DNA of 55,467 nucleotides from NCBI GenBank assembly GCA_947378555.1, contig CANCKM010000003.1:1-55467 (forward strand). Reading direction: 5' to 3'. The translations under genes were made by a program, and so were the position numbers. Shown piece by piece: positions 26,930 to 35,851 of this stretch (positions are counted from its first letter, which is position 1; each line of letters starts with the position of its first letter). The stretch is from Microbacteriaceae bacterium. Lineage in GTDB: Bacteria; Actinomycetota; Actinomycetes; Actinomycetales; Microbacteriaceae. The notes beneath the pieces were generated by a model that did no database searches, had not been told where the DNA came from, and saw only the letters and a list, made by a program, of their open reading frames with translations.

Positions 26930-29900
26930 ATGTTTAAAAAAATCCTGGTCGCAAACCGCGGTGAAATTGCCGTTCGTGCTTTTAGAGCCGCGTATGAGCT
27001 TGGGGCGTCCACGGTTGCCGTTTTTCCTTATGAAGATAGAAACTCCACCCACCGACTCAAGGCCGACGAGGCCTACCAAATCGGCGTCGAGGGTCATCCG
27101 GTGCGGGCTTACCTTGATGTTGCAGAGATCATTCGGGTGGCCAAAGAGTCTGGTGCCGACGCCATTTATCCGGGATACGGTTTCTTGTCCGAAAACCCCG
27201 AGTTGGCAGAGGCCGCCAAGGCCAATGGCATTGCCTTTATCGGGCCATGCTCCGATGTGCTCGAGTTAGCCGGAAATAAGGTAAACGCCAAAGAAGCCGC
27301 CATGCGCGCGGGTGTTCCTGTCTTGCAGTCCTCAATCCAGTCAGCCGACCCAGCAGTCCTGATACCGGCAGCCGAAAAGATCGGGTTTCCACTATTCGTG
27401 AAAGCAGTAGCCGGAGGCGGTGGACGTGGCATGCGCCGAGTCGCCGAGGCGAAAGACCTTGCCGGCGCTCTGGGTGAAGCAATGCGCGAGGCGGAAAGCG
27501 CCTTTGGCGACGCAAGAGTCTTCTTAGAGCAGGCGGTCCTGCGACCGCGCCACATCGAAGTTCAAATATTGGCCGACGGACAAGGCGGGATTTCTCACCT
27601 TTTCGAGCGAGACTGTTCAATTCAACGAAGAAATCAAAAGGTTGTTGAAATAGCCCCGGCACCGCTGATTGATGAGAAGCTGCGCCAGGATCTCTACCGT
27701 GACGCAGTCGCGTTTGCCAAAGAGATCGGTTACATCAATGCCGGGACCGTTGAGTTCCTGATTGACACGGTGGGCCCAAACGCCGGAAAACACGTGTTTA
27801 TCGAGATGAACCCTCGAATTCAGGTTGAGCACACCGTCACCGAAGAAATTACGGACGTTGACCTAGTCCAGAGCCAGATGAGAATCGCTGCCGGGGAATC
27901 CCTTGTGGATTTGGGTTTGACGCAGGACAAGATTCAAATGCACGGCTTTGCCCTGCAGTGTCGAATCACAACCGAGGATCCAGCGGCCAATTTTCGCCCT
28001 GACACGGGCAAAATCACCACCTACCGTTCACCCGGTGGAGCTGGCATCCGACTCGACGGTGGAACCGTGAGTGCGGGATCAGAAGTGAGCCCCTACTTCG
28101 ACTCGATGCTAGTGAAGGTTATCGCTAAGGGTCGAGACTTTGCCTCTGCGGTGTCACGTTCAAAGCGTGCGCTCGCGGAATTCCGAATCCGCGGCGTTTC
28201 GACCAACATATCCTTTTTGCAAGCGGTGTTGGCAGACCCAACCTTCGCCAGCGGCGACCTAAGCACCTCGTTCATCGACGAGCGACCACAGCTGTTCACC
28301 TCAAGGCCCTCTCAAGACCGTGGCACCAAAATATTGGCTTGGTTGGCAAACGTAACGGTGAATCAACCGTACGGCCCAAGGTCTGGGCACCTAACCCCGT
28401 CGATGAAGTTGCCCAAGCTTGACATCACTCAATCGGCCCCGGCGGGTTCAAGGCAATTGCTTCTGGAAGTTGGCCCAACAGCGTTTGCGGCTCAACTGCG
28501 GGCACAAATTCCGGTTGCAGTGACCGACACCAGTTTTCGTGACGCTCACCAGTCGCTCCTAGCAACCAGGGTGCGCGGGCGCGACCTGGTGCAGGTTGCA
28601 CCATACGTTGCACGGCTAACCCCGCAACTGTTATCGGTTGAGGCTTGGGGTGGCGCAACTTATGACGTTGCCCTGCGTTTCTTGGGGGAGGACCCTTGGG
28701 ATCGCCTAGCCGCTTTGCGGGCCGCAATGCCAAACCTGTGCATTCAAATGTTGCTCAGAGGCAGAAATACCGTTGGCTACACTCCGTATCCTGACGAGGT
28801 GACCGAGGCCTTTGTGACCGAGGCCGCCGCCACAGGTGTCGACATCTTCCGGATCTTCGACGCACTCAACGATGTCAATCAAATGCTTCCTGCCATTAGG
28901 GCTGTCCTGGCAACTAAAACTGCCGTGGCTGAAGTCGCCATTTGCTACACGGCCGATTTGCTTGACCCGGCCGAAACTCTATACACGCTCGACTACTACC
29001 TCGAGCTCGCGCAACAGATTGTTGACGCCGGTGCGCACATCCTAGCCATCAAAGATATGGCCGGATTGTTGCGACCAGCGGCCGCCGAAAAGCTTGTGAC
29101 AGCGCTGCGGGCGCGATTTGACCTTCCGGTTCACCTGCACACCCACGACACCGCTGGTGGTCAGCTGGCAACCCTAATGGCGGCTATCAACGCCGGGGTG
29201 GATGCGGTTGACGTAGCGAGTGCTCCGGTTGCCGGAACCACGAGCCAACCTTCGGCCTCTGCTCTGGTTGCCGCCTTGGCGCACACCGAGCGCGACACCC
29301 TAATCAAACTCAGTGCCGTTGCCGAGCTAGAACCTTACTGGGAGGCGGTTCGCAAGGTCTACGCGCCTTTCGAGTCTGGTCTCCCTGGCCCGACCGGTCG
29401 CGTTTATAAGCATGAGATTCCGGGTGGACAGTTATCCAACCTAAGACAGCAGGCCATCGCGCTTGGGCTGGGTGACCACTTCGAGCGAGTCGAAGACATG
29501 TACGCGGCAGCCAGCCAAATTCTTGGGCGACCAACCAAGGTGACCCCGTCTTCAAAGGTGGTTGGCGATCTCGCCCTGCACCTGGTTGCGGTGAACGCCG
29601 ATCCTGCCGACTTTGCCGAAAACCCACAGAACTATGATGTTCCGGATTCGGTAATCGGGTTCATGGCCGGCGAACTGGGCGACCTGCCCGGTGGTTGGCC
29701 AGAACCCTTCCGCACCAAGGTGCTTCAGGGCAAACACCCCAAGTTTGGCATCACCCCGGTGGACGCTTCCGATCTGGCCTTGTTAGTCGGCGATGATTCA
29801 AAGGCTCGCCGCGCAACCCTAAATCGTCTGCTGTTCCCAGGGCCGACGGCAGACTTCGTTAAGTCTCGGGATACCTACGGCAATCTCGACCAGATTGACA

Positions 29901-30331
29901 CTGTTGATTACCTTTACGGTCTTGAACAGGGTCGCGAACACGTCATTGAGATAGCCAAGGGCGTTCGTCTCTTCATCGGGCTTGAAGCAATTGGTTCGCC
30001 GGATGCCAAGGGATTCCGAACTGTGATGGCGACGATGAACGGTCAACTGCGTCCAATAAACGTGCGCGACAACAAAATCGCGGTGCACACGGCACAGGCA
30101 GAGAAAGCCGACCCGGCAAAGTTGGGTCAGGTAGCTGCACCGTTTGCCGGAGTCGTGACTTTGCAAACGGTTGACGGGGCGAGTGTCGAAGTGGGCCAGC
30201 CAGTTGCAACCATCGAGGCGATGAAGATGGAAGCCACCATCACAGCTACTGTCGCTGGCATCGTTCGACGGTTAGCGGTTAGCAAAACCCAAACCGTGGA
30301 CGCCGGAGACCTCATCCTAGTAATCGAATAA
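26930..30331 (+). CDS. pyc: Pyruvate carboxylase
   Basis: This biotin enzyme makes oxaloacetate from pyruvate and bicarbonate to refill the TCA cycle. Domains run in order: biotin carboxylase (KILVANRGEIAVRAFR, then GGGGRGMR and EMNPRIQVEHTVTE), the carboxyltransferase domain near residue 510 (DTSFRDAHQSL), a PYC/OADA linker, and the biotinyl domain with IEAMKMEATI near the C terminus. The 1133-residue length is normal. The track ORF starts at 26864 inside the divergent gene; ATG 26930 has GAGGA five bases upstream and fits family N termini (MFKKIL). Confidence 0.96.
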   Translation: MFKKILVANRGEIAVRAFRAAYELGASTVAVFPYEDRNSTHRLKADEAYQIGVEGHPVRAYLDVAEIIRVAKESGADAIYPGYGFLSENPELAEAAKANGIAFIGPCSDVLELAGNKVNAKEAAMRAGVPVLQSSIQSADPAVLIPAAEKIGFPLFVKAVAGGGGRGMRRVAEAKDLAGALGEAMREAESAFGDARVFLEQAVLRPRHIEVQILADGQGGISHLFERDCSIQRRNQKVVEIAPAPLIDEKLRQDLYRDAVAFAKEIGYINAGTVEFLIDTVGPNAGKHVFIEMNPRIQVEHTVTEEITDVDLVQSQMRIAAGESLVDLGLTQDKIQMHGFALQCRITTEDPAANFRPDTGKITTYRSPGGAGIRLDGGTVSAGSEVSPYFDSMLVKVIAKGRDFASAVSRSKRALAEFRIRGVSTNISFLQAVLADPTFASGDLSTSFIDERPQLFTSRPSQDRGTKILAWLANVTVNQPYGPRSGHLTPSMKLPKLDITQSAPAGSRQLLLEVGPTAFAAQLRAQIPVAVTDTSFRDAHQSLLATRVRGRDLVQVAPYVARLTPQLLSVEAWGGATYDVALRFLGEDPWDRLAALRAAMPNLCIQMLLRGRNTVGYTPYPDEVTEAFVTEAAATGVDIFRIFDALNDVNQMLPAIRAVLATKTAVAEVAICYTADLLDPAETLYTLDYYLELAQQIVDAGAHILAIKDMAGLLRPAAAEKLVTALRARFDLPVHLHTHDTAGGQLATLMAAINAGVDAVDVASAPVAGTTSQPSASALVAALAHTERDTLIKLSAVAELEPYWEAVRKVYAPFESGLPGPTGRVYKHEIPGGQLSNLRQQAIALGLGDHFERVEDMYAAASQILGRPTKVTPSSKVVGDLALHLVAVNADPADFAENPQNYDVPDSVIGFMAGELGDLPGGWPEPFRTKVLQGKHPKFGITPVDASDLALLVGDDSKARRATLNRLLFPGPTADFVKSRDTYGNLDQIDTVDYLYGLEQGREHVIEIAKGVRLFIGLEAIGSPDAKGFRTVMATMNGQLRPINVRDNKIAVHTAQAEKADPAKLGQVAAPFAGVVTLQTVDGASVEVGQPVATIEAMKMEATITATVAGIVRRLAVSKTQTVDAGDLILVIE

Positions 30332-30354
30332 AAACTTCAACCAGCCCATTTCGG

Positions 30355-30381
30355 TTGAGGCAATCGACGCTTTGCTAGACT
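30355..30381 (+). promoter_or_regulatory. Candidate promoter of the MinD-like gene
   Basis: TTGAGG (30355-30360) and TAGACT (30376-30381) are 15 bases apart in the pyc-MinD gap; the spacer is shorter than ideal. Confidence 0.35.
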
Positions 30382-30422
30382 CTAAGGGTTCAGTGATGTC
30401 TGGGTCCTGAGGAGGATGCATT

Positions 30423-31625
30423 TTGGCTTTCGGAAGCAAAAAACGCGATGACGGTTCGGCCGATTTTCTAGCACCGAGGCCCGCTGCCGAGCCTGGTATT
30501 GACCAGGAGCGCACCCATTCTTTGGCTGAAGTAGCGATCGATGCCGGAACGGTGGATGTGACTCCTGCCACCTCAACCATGCAGGTGGTAGCCGAGGCGC
30601 CGGTTGCAGAAAACTCGATTGATTCAACCGAAAACGCGGTTCGCGTGAACTATTCGAGGCGTGACAGCCTGCGCGGAGAAACCTTTGATCAGCCGGAACC
30701 GGCGGCTATGTTAACCGCTGACCGACTCCTAGACGCCTCGGCCCGCAATCGACCTGCCCCCGAATCTGGTATTCGTCGCTTTGTCTATTTCGCAACGCTG
30801 CGCACCGTCAACCTCGGCGACTCTTTGAAAACCCGTGAGCGCAAAGCCCTCGACGCGAGAATCGGCGCGGCGCTTGAAGGCGGAACAAAATTCATCCCAA
30901 TCCTCACCCGAAAAGGTGGAGTCGGTAAAACCACCGTAAGCACACTTTTGGGAATGGCAATGGCCATGGTCCGAGAAGACCGTGTCATCGCCATTGATGC
31001 CAACCCCGACCGTGGAACTCTGGCCGAACGAGTCAGCAAATCGACAAGGTTCACGGTTCGCGATGTTGTGAACCGAGCCGCATCCATCGACGGTTTCAAT
31101 GATTTTTCGAGCATGGTTTCGCGCGACGCCTCAAGACTCGACGTTTTGGCGAGCGACAGCGACCCGATGCTTTCCGAAGCCTTCGATGAGGGTGACTACA
31201 ACGTGGTTGCCGATATGGCAGCGCGCTACTACTCGGTGGTTCTGACCGACTGTGGCACCGGCATAGTTCACTCGGTTATGCGCCCAACCCTGCAGCGAGC
31301 CAGCGGTCTGGTTGTTGTCTCCGGTGGTTCAGTTGATGAGGCTAGATTGGCCTCCGAGACGCTGACCTGGCTTGAGGCCAATGGCTATGGAGATTTGGTG
31401 AGAAATGCAACGGTGGCTCTCAACACAGCAACGCAGGGCACTCAACTCGTGAAAATCGATGAAATTGAGCAGCACTTCAAAACCCGGGTTCGCAATGTCG
31501 TTCGCATCCCTTACGACCCTGCGCTAGCTGCCGGTTCGGTTATTAAGTTCAATGAGCTCAAATGGCAGACCCGCGAGGCGGCTAGAGAACTGGCTGCTCT
31601 TGTGATTGACAGCCTAAACGCCTAA
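30423..31625 (+). CDS. MinD/ParA-like ATPase with long disordered N terminus
   Basis: TTG 30423 has the strong ribosome site GAGGAGGA six bases upstream. The first 120 or so residues are low in hydrophobics and rich in A, P, E and D. An ATPase domain of the MinD/ParA class follows with a deviant Walker A (TRKGGVGKTT, about residue 160), AIDANPDRGTLAERV and VLTDCGTGIVHS. The architecture, 400 aa, recalls ATPases tied to type VII secretion or polar localisation in actinobacteria, but no ESX genes are nearby, so I leave the function open. It is the third ParA-type ATPase in the window. Confidence 0.82.
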   Translation: MAFGSKKRDDGSADFLAPRPAAEPGIDQERTHSLAEVAIDAGTVDVTPATSTMQVVAEAPVAENSIDSTENAVRVNYSRRDSLRGETFDQPEPAAMLTADRLLDASARNRPAPESGIRRFVYFATLRTVNLGDSLKTRERKALDARIGAALEGGTKFIPILTRKGGVGKTTVSTLLGMAMAMVREDRVIAIDANPDRGTLAERVSKSTRFTVRDVVNRAASIDGFNDFSSMVSRDASRLDVLASDSDPMLSEAFDEGDYNVVADMAARYYSVVLTDCGTGIVHSVMRPTLQRASGLVVVSGGSVDEARLASETLTWLEANGYGDLVRNATVALNTATQGTQLVKIDEIEQHFKTRVRNVVRIPYDPALAAGSVIKFNELKWQTREAARELAALVIDSLNA

Positions 31626-31656
31626 CAAACTAAAAAAGACAGAGGCTCCAAAAAAA

Positions 31657-32154
31657 TTGGCTATCCGCGAGATTCGCTTGTTCGGCGACCCCGTCCTAAA
31701 GACCATTTCTGACCCGATAACTCGTTTTGATGCTAAAGATGCAGCCCTGGTTCAAGATCTTTTGGAAACCACTGCGGTTCCGGGTCGGGCAGGCGTTGCC
31801 GCCCCGCAGATCGGGGTCAACCTAAGGGCGTTTAGTTATCACGTCGATGGCGTGATTGGGTATGTGATCAATCCGGAAATAGCCGAACTGAGCGGTGCGG
31901 TTTCGTTGCTAACCGAGGGCTGCCTCTCGGTTCCCGGGCTTTGGCATCCAACGCCCAGGTACGCGTTTGCCCGGGTTGTCGGCGTCGACTTGCAGGGGGA
32001 TCCCATCGAAGTATCCGGAACGGGATTAATGGCTCAGGCACTGCAACACGAGTGCGATCACCTAGATGGACTTGTTTACCTAGATCGCCTAGTGCCCGAG
32101 CAACGCAAACTCGCCATGAAAGAGCTGCGTGACTCCGAATGGTTCTTGCGCTAG
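31657..32154 (+). CDS. def: Peptide deformylase
   Basis: Def removes the N-formyl group from new proteins. All three metal-enzyme motifs are present in the 165-residue protein: GVAAPQIG (about residue 47), EGCLSVPG (Cys ligand) and QALQHECDHLDG (HExxH). The start is TTG 31657 after the upstream MinD-like stop with a 31-base gap; a clear Shine-Dalgarno is not obvious, AGAGGC being the best. It ends three bases from the convergent acyl-CoA ligase stop. Confidence 0.94.
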   Translation: MAIREIRLFGDPVLKTISDPITRFDAKDAALVQDLLETTAVPGRAGVAAPQIGVNLRAFSYHVDGVIGYVINPEIAELSGAVSLLTEGCLSVPGLWHPTPRYAFARVVGVDLQGDPIEVSGTGLMAQALQHECDHLDGLVYLDRLVPEQRKLAMKELRDSEWFLR

Positions 32155-32157
32155 TTT

Positions 32158-33960
32158 CTAGCTTCTGGGCTGGTAGATCTCGTGAATCTGCTCGGCGAAA
32201 TCCGTAATCACTAGGTTGCGCTTTACCTTGAGCGATGGCGTGATGTGGCCACTGGCTTCGGTGAGTTCAACGTCAAGGATCGCAAATTTCCGAATCGACT
32301 CGGCTTGCGAGAAATTCTTGTTGACTCGGTTGACCGCTTCTTGGACGGCCTTGAGCACGATGGGCAACTTGGCAGCCTCGGCGAGCGAGACCTGCCGATC
32401 AATACCCTGGTTCTTCAACCAGATTGGCAGCATCTCTGGGTCAAGCGAAATCAGAGCCGCCACGAACGGTTGCTGGTCTCCAATAACCACGGCCTGACCA
32501 ATCAGTGGGTCTGCCCGCAGCGGATCCTCCATCGGCGCTGGAGCTACGTTCTTGCCTCCGGCGGTGACGATGAGTTCTTTCTTCCTGCCGGTAATGCTCA
32601 AAAAGCCCTCGCTGTCGAGTTCACCGATGTCGCCGGTCCTAAACCAGTCGCCCTCGAACGACTCCGCGGTTGCCTCTGGGTTTCTCCAGTAAGAGCGCAG
32701 AGTGTTGGTGCCTCGAAGCAGAATTTCGCCGTCTTCGTTGATTTTGATGCCGCAGCCGGGAAGGAGTTGCCCGACCTTGCCAATCTTTATGGCATCCGGT
32801 CGCGCAATCATGGCTGGAGCGGTGGTTTCGGTGAGGCCATAACCTTCGAGCACAATCAAGCCGATTGCCCTGAAGAAGTGACCAAGGCGCGGCCCAAGTG
32901 GGGCACCTCCGGAAACTGCAAATCTCACTCGACCACCCATGGCTGCCCGCAGTTTGCGGTAAACCAATAGGTCGAAAACTCTAAAACGGACGCTTAGCAA
33001 AAGACCCGGGCCCCTCGGGTTATCCATCGCCTTGGAATAGGCAATCGCCGTTGCGGCGGCCTTGCGGAAGATGTCACCCTTGCCTGATGCCTCGGCCTTT
33101 TGCTCAGCCGAGTTGTAGACCTTCTCGAAAACCCGGGGCACTGCCAGCAAAAAGGTTGGTTTGAAGCTCATCATCGCCGGACCGATATTGCGAGCGTCTG
33201 GTTGGTGACCAACGGTCACACCGCCGTGAACGCAGAGGACTTCGATGAATCGAGCGAATACGTGTGCCAGTGGCAAGAACAACAGGGTCGTCGCTCCCTC
33301 GCTTACAACGGTCGGCAATTCCAAAACCGCGTTTCGAGATAGGTCAACGAAACCTCGGTGCAGCAGTTCACAGCCCTTTGGCTTTCCAGTGGTGCCCGAG
33401 GTGTAGATAATTGTCGCCAAATCGTCAAGCGTGGCCGATTTACGTCTCATTTCCAAGATGTCTTCACCGACCTCTGCGCCGAGTGTCTTCAGGTGAGCCA
33501 AGTCGAGGGTGTCAAGTTGCCAAACCTGCTTAACGAGTGGCAAAGATTGCCGAACCTCGTCGAACTTGGAACGCATTGCGCCATTCTCAACGATGAGAGC
33601 GACCGAATCCGAGTTTCCTAGAATCCACTCGATTTGGGCGGGAGCAGAAGATTCGTAGACCGGCACCGAAACTGCACCGGCGAACCAAAGAGCGAAATCC
33701 ACCAGGGTCCACTCGAGTCTGGTGCGGCTCATTATTCCAACGGCTTGACCTGGTTGAATGCCACATGCAATGAAGCCCTTAGCGAGGGCTTTTACGTCCT
33801 CTAGGAATTCTGCGGCGGTGACCGGACTCCACGCGTTTGGCTCGTTTTCGACCTGAAACAGCACAAGATTCGGCGTTTTAGCGGCTCGTTCAACCAATAA
33901 ATCAGTTATGTTCGAGTGCAACGCCGTTTCAATCAGGAGCGGGACATCATAGGACTTCAT
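32158..33960 (-). CDS. fadD: Long-chain acyl-CoA ligase (AMP-forming, FadD15-like)
   Basis: The 600-residue protein has the AMP-binding signature YTSGTTGKPKG, ADGL-type EGYGLTETTAP, and the C-terminal RTGDIGELDSEGFLSITGRKKE hinge with a KNVAPAPME catalytic-lysine region. Such enzymes activate fatty acids to acyl-CoA for lipid synthesis or degradation. In mycobacteria fadD15 lies in the same neighbourhood as the aroG-pknL block, which supports a housekeeping lipid role. ATG 33960 has AAAGG upstream. It is transcribed alone and divergently from the glucokinase gene. Confidence 0.92.
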   Translation of the reverse strand: MKSYDVPLLIETALHSNITDLLVERAAKTPNLVLFQVENEPNAWSPVTAAEFLEDVKALAKGFIACGIQPGQAVGIMSRTRLEWTLVDFALWFAGAVSVPVYESSAPAQIEWILGNSDSVALIVENGAMRSKFDEVRQSLPLVKQVWQLDTLDLAHLKTLGAEVGEDILEMRRKSATLDDLATIIYTSGTTGKPKGCELLHRGFVDLSRNAVLELPTVVSEGATTLLFLPLAHVFARFIEVLCVHGGVTVGHQPDARNIGPAMMSFKPTFLLAVPRVFEKVYNSAEQKAEASGKGDIFRKAAATAIAYSKAMDNPRGPGLLLSVRFRVFDLLVYRKLRAAMGGRVRFAVSGGAPLGPRLGHFFRAIGLIVLEGYGLTETTAPAMIARPDAIKIGKVGQLLPGCGIKINEDGEILLRGTNTLRSYWRNPEATAESFEGDWFRTGDIGELDSEGFLSITGRKKELIVTAGGKNVAPAPMEDPLRADPLIGQAVVIGDQQPFVAALISLDPEMLPIWLKNQGIDRQVSLAEAAKLPIVLKAVQEAVNRVNKNFSQAESIRKFAILDVELTEASGHITPSLKVKRNLVITDFAEQIHEIYQPRS

Positions 33961-34073
33961 AACCGGAGCCTTTCTTAGGCAATTTGTGTAACTCTATTGC
34001 CTCAACGGTCAACCTCGGCGCGATTTGCCCGAACCGAAACCGAATCGATATTCGGCAGCCGAGTTTCGACTAC

Positions 34074-34079
34074 TAAACT
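34074..34079 (+). promoter_or_regulatory. Candidate -10 element of the glucokinase gene
   Basis: TAAACT lies 38 bases before the ATG in the 157-base divergent gap. The rest of this gap shows no further gene or clear fadD promoter. Confidence 0.35.
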
Positions 34080-34117
34080 TCTCAAGTAAGTTTTTTTCGG
34101 AATAAAACGAGGTTCAC

Positions 34118-35062
34118 ATGTTCACAGTCGGCATCGACATCGGCGGCACCAAAATAGCGAGTGCCCTGGTTGACCAACATGGGCAGCTCATTCGAGAGAA
34201 ACGAGTGCCAACCCCGGCCAACGACAGTGCTGCCCTCACCGAAACCGTGGTGCAGTTAATCCGCGAAATGTCCGAGGGGCACACCGTGATTGGCGCTGGA
34301 GTCGCCGCCGCCGGTTTCATCGATGCCGATCAGGCAAACATTGTTTACGCCCCAAACCTCAGCTGGAGAAACGAGCCGCTCAAGGCTCAACTCGAAGCTC
34401 AACTGGACATCCCCGTTCTGATTGAAAACGACGCCAACGCTGCTGGCTGGGCGGAATACCGATTCGGTGTTGGGCAGGGCACCAAACACATGGTCATGCT
34501 CACAATCGGAACCGGAGTCGGTGGAGCGATAATCGCAGATTCGAGACTGCTTCGCGGTGGCTTCGGAATCGCGGCTGAGTTGGGGCACATGAGGGTGGTG
34601 CCAGATGGCAGACCCTGCGGTTGTGGCCAAAACGGTTGTCTCGAATCGTACGGGTCCGGAACCGCGCTGTTGAAATCGGCGAAAGAATTGGCAAACTCGA
34701 ACTTGCCTCAGGGGTCAAGGTTGCGTCAGCTTCAGGACGATGCGGGCGAGCTCACCGGCAACGAGGTCTACACCGCCATTTTGGAACGTGATCCCGGAGC
34801 CCTTGGTTTGCTAAGTGACTTGGGTTCGTGGATCGGGCAGGCAATCGCCAGCCTCACGGCAATCCTTGACCCTGAAATGGTGGTCATCGGCGGTGGCGTA
34901 TCTGCCTCGGGCGATTTGCTGCTGAATCCTATTCGCGAGGCTTATCTCAAACACCTTCCCGCTAGGGGATTCAGGCCGGAGTTGGAAATCAAAGCCGCCG
35001 GATTCCTAAACGACGCTGGACTAGTTGGGGTCGCCGACCTAGCTCGCAAGGCTCTTTCCTAG
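34118..35062 (+). CDS. glk: ROK-family glucokinase
   Basis: The N-terminal phosphate motif GIDIGGTKIASAL, LIENDANAAGWAEYRFG (catalytic Asp), TIGTGVGGAII and the zinc-binding ROK motif CGCGQNGCLE are all present over 314 residues, typical of actinobacterial glucokinases that use ATP or polyphosphate. There is no N-terminal helix-turn-helix, so it is a kinase rather than a ROK repressor. ATG 34118 has GAGG upstream. The plsC gene follows 79 bases later. Glucose specificity is inferred from the EL GHM and PDGRP context of known Glk proteins. Confidence 0.92.
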   Translation: MFTVGIDIGGTKIASALVDQHGQLIREKRVPTPANDSAALTETVVQLIREMSEGHTVIGAGVAAAGFIDADQANIVYAPNLSWRNEPLKAQLEAQLDIPVLIENDANAAGWAEYRFGVGQGTKHMVMLTIGTGVGGAIIADSRLLRGGFGIAAELGHMRVVPDGRPCGCGQNGCLESYGSGTALLKSAKELANSNLPQGSRLRQLQDDAGELTGNEVYTAILERDPGALGLLSDLGSWIGQAIASLTAILDPEMVVIGGGVSASGDLLLNPIREAYLKHLPARGFRPELEIKAAGFLNDAGLVGVADLARKALS

Positions 35063-35141
35063 GCAAATCTGGGGTCTTGAGCTTCAACCGATAAACTATT
35101 GATAGTCGGATTGAGATTTTTCTAATGAAAGGATGCAAATC

Positions 35142-35831
35142 TTGGCATACTTTCTGCTGAAAACTTTTGTCCTTGGACCATTGCTCAGAGTGCTGTTTCG
35201 CCCTTGGGTTCGAGGCATGGACAACATCCCGGCAACCGGAGCTGCGATTCTAGCGTCCAACCACCTTTCCTTCTCTGATTCCATATTCCTGCCCTTGCAG
35301 TCCAGGCGACCCGTGGTATTTCTTGCCAAGAGTGATTACTTCACCGGCAAGGGTGTGAAGGGAGCTTTGGTTCGTTGGTTTTTCAAATCAACTGGGCAAC
35401 TGCCGATTGACCGTTCCGGAGGCAAGGCGTCCGAAGCCTCGCTCAATACCGGGCTCAGAGTTCTAGAGCAGGGTCAAATGCTTGGAATTTACCCAGAGGG
35501 CACAAGAAGCCCAGACGGCAGACTCTATCGCGGTCGCACCGGAATCGCCCGAATGGTGCTTGAGGCGAAGGTCCCGGTGATTCCAGTCGCAATGATCGAC
35601 ACCGAGAAGGTTCAGCCAATTGGCAAGCGACTGCCTCGTATTCGCCGAGTCGGAATAGTGGTGGGCAAACCTTTGGATTTCAGTCGGTTTGACGGCATGG
35701 AAGGCGATCGAATCGTCTTGCGCGCGGTCACCGATGAAATCATGTACGAACTCATGAAGTTGAGCGGTCAAGAATACGTCGATGCCTATGCGTCGACAGT
35801 CAAAGCAAAACAGGCAAGACTGGCCCGCTAG
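35142..35831 (+). CDS. plsC: 1-acylglycerol-3-phosphate acyltransferase (PlsC-like)
   Basis: This membrane-bound acyltransferase has the catalytic block NHLSFSD (N-H-x4-D) and YPEGTRSPDG, with a FLAKSDYF segment between them and an N-terminal hydrophobic helix. It acylates lysophosphatidic acid or a related acceptor in phospholipid synthesis. The track start is ATG 35133, but AAAGG abuts that ATG directly; TTG 35142 has the correct nine-base spacing, giving 229 aa. TAAACT at 35092-35097 may be its -10. It precedes aroG by 20 bases, the same relation as in mycobacterial genomes (Rv2182c region). Confidence 0.9.
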   Translation: MAYFLLKTFVLGPLLRVLFRPWVRGMDNIPATGAAILASNHLSFSDSIFLPLQSRRPVVFLAKSDYFTGKGVKGALVRWFFKSTGQLPIDRSGGKASEASLNTGLRVLEQGQMLGIYPEGTRSPDGRLYRGRTGIARMVLEAKVPVIPVAMIDTEKVQPIGKRLPRIRRVGIVVGKPLDFSRFDGMEGDRIVLRAVTDEIMYELMKLSGQEYVDAYASTVKAKQARLAR

Positions 35832-35851
35832 GGTCGGCAGAAGAGATAAAA

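Noticed and set aside
30337-30358. Inverted repeat TCAACC / GGTTGA after pyc as a terminator
   Set aside because: The loop is ten bases, no T-run follows, and the right arm overlaps a candidate -35.
32245-32970. 241-aa ORF on the plus strand
   Set aside because: It is fully antisense to the acyl-CoA ligase, has no ribosome site and shows no family motif.
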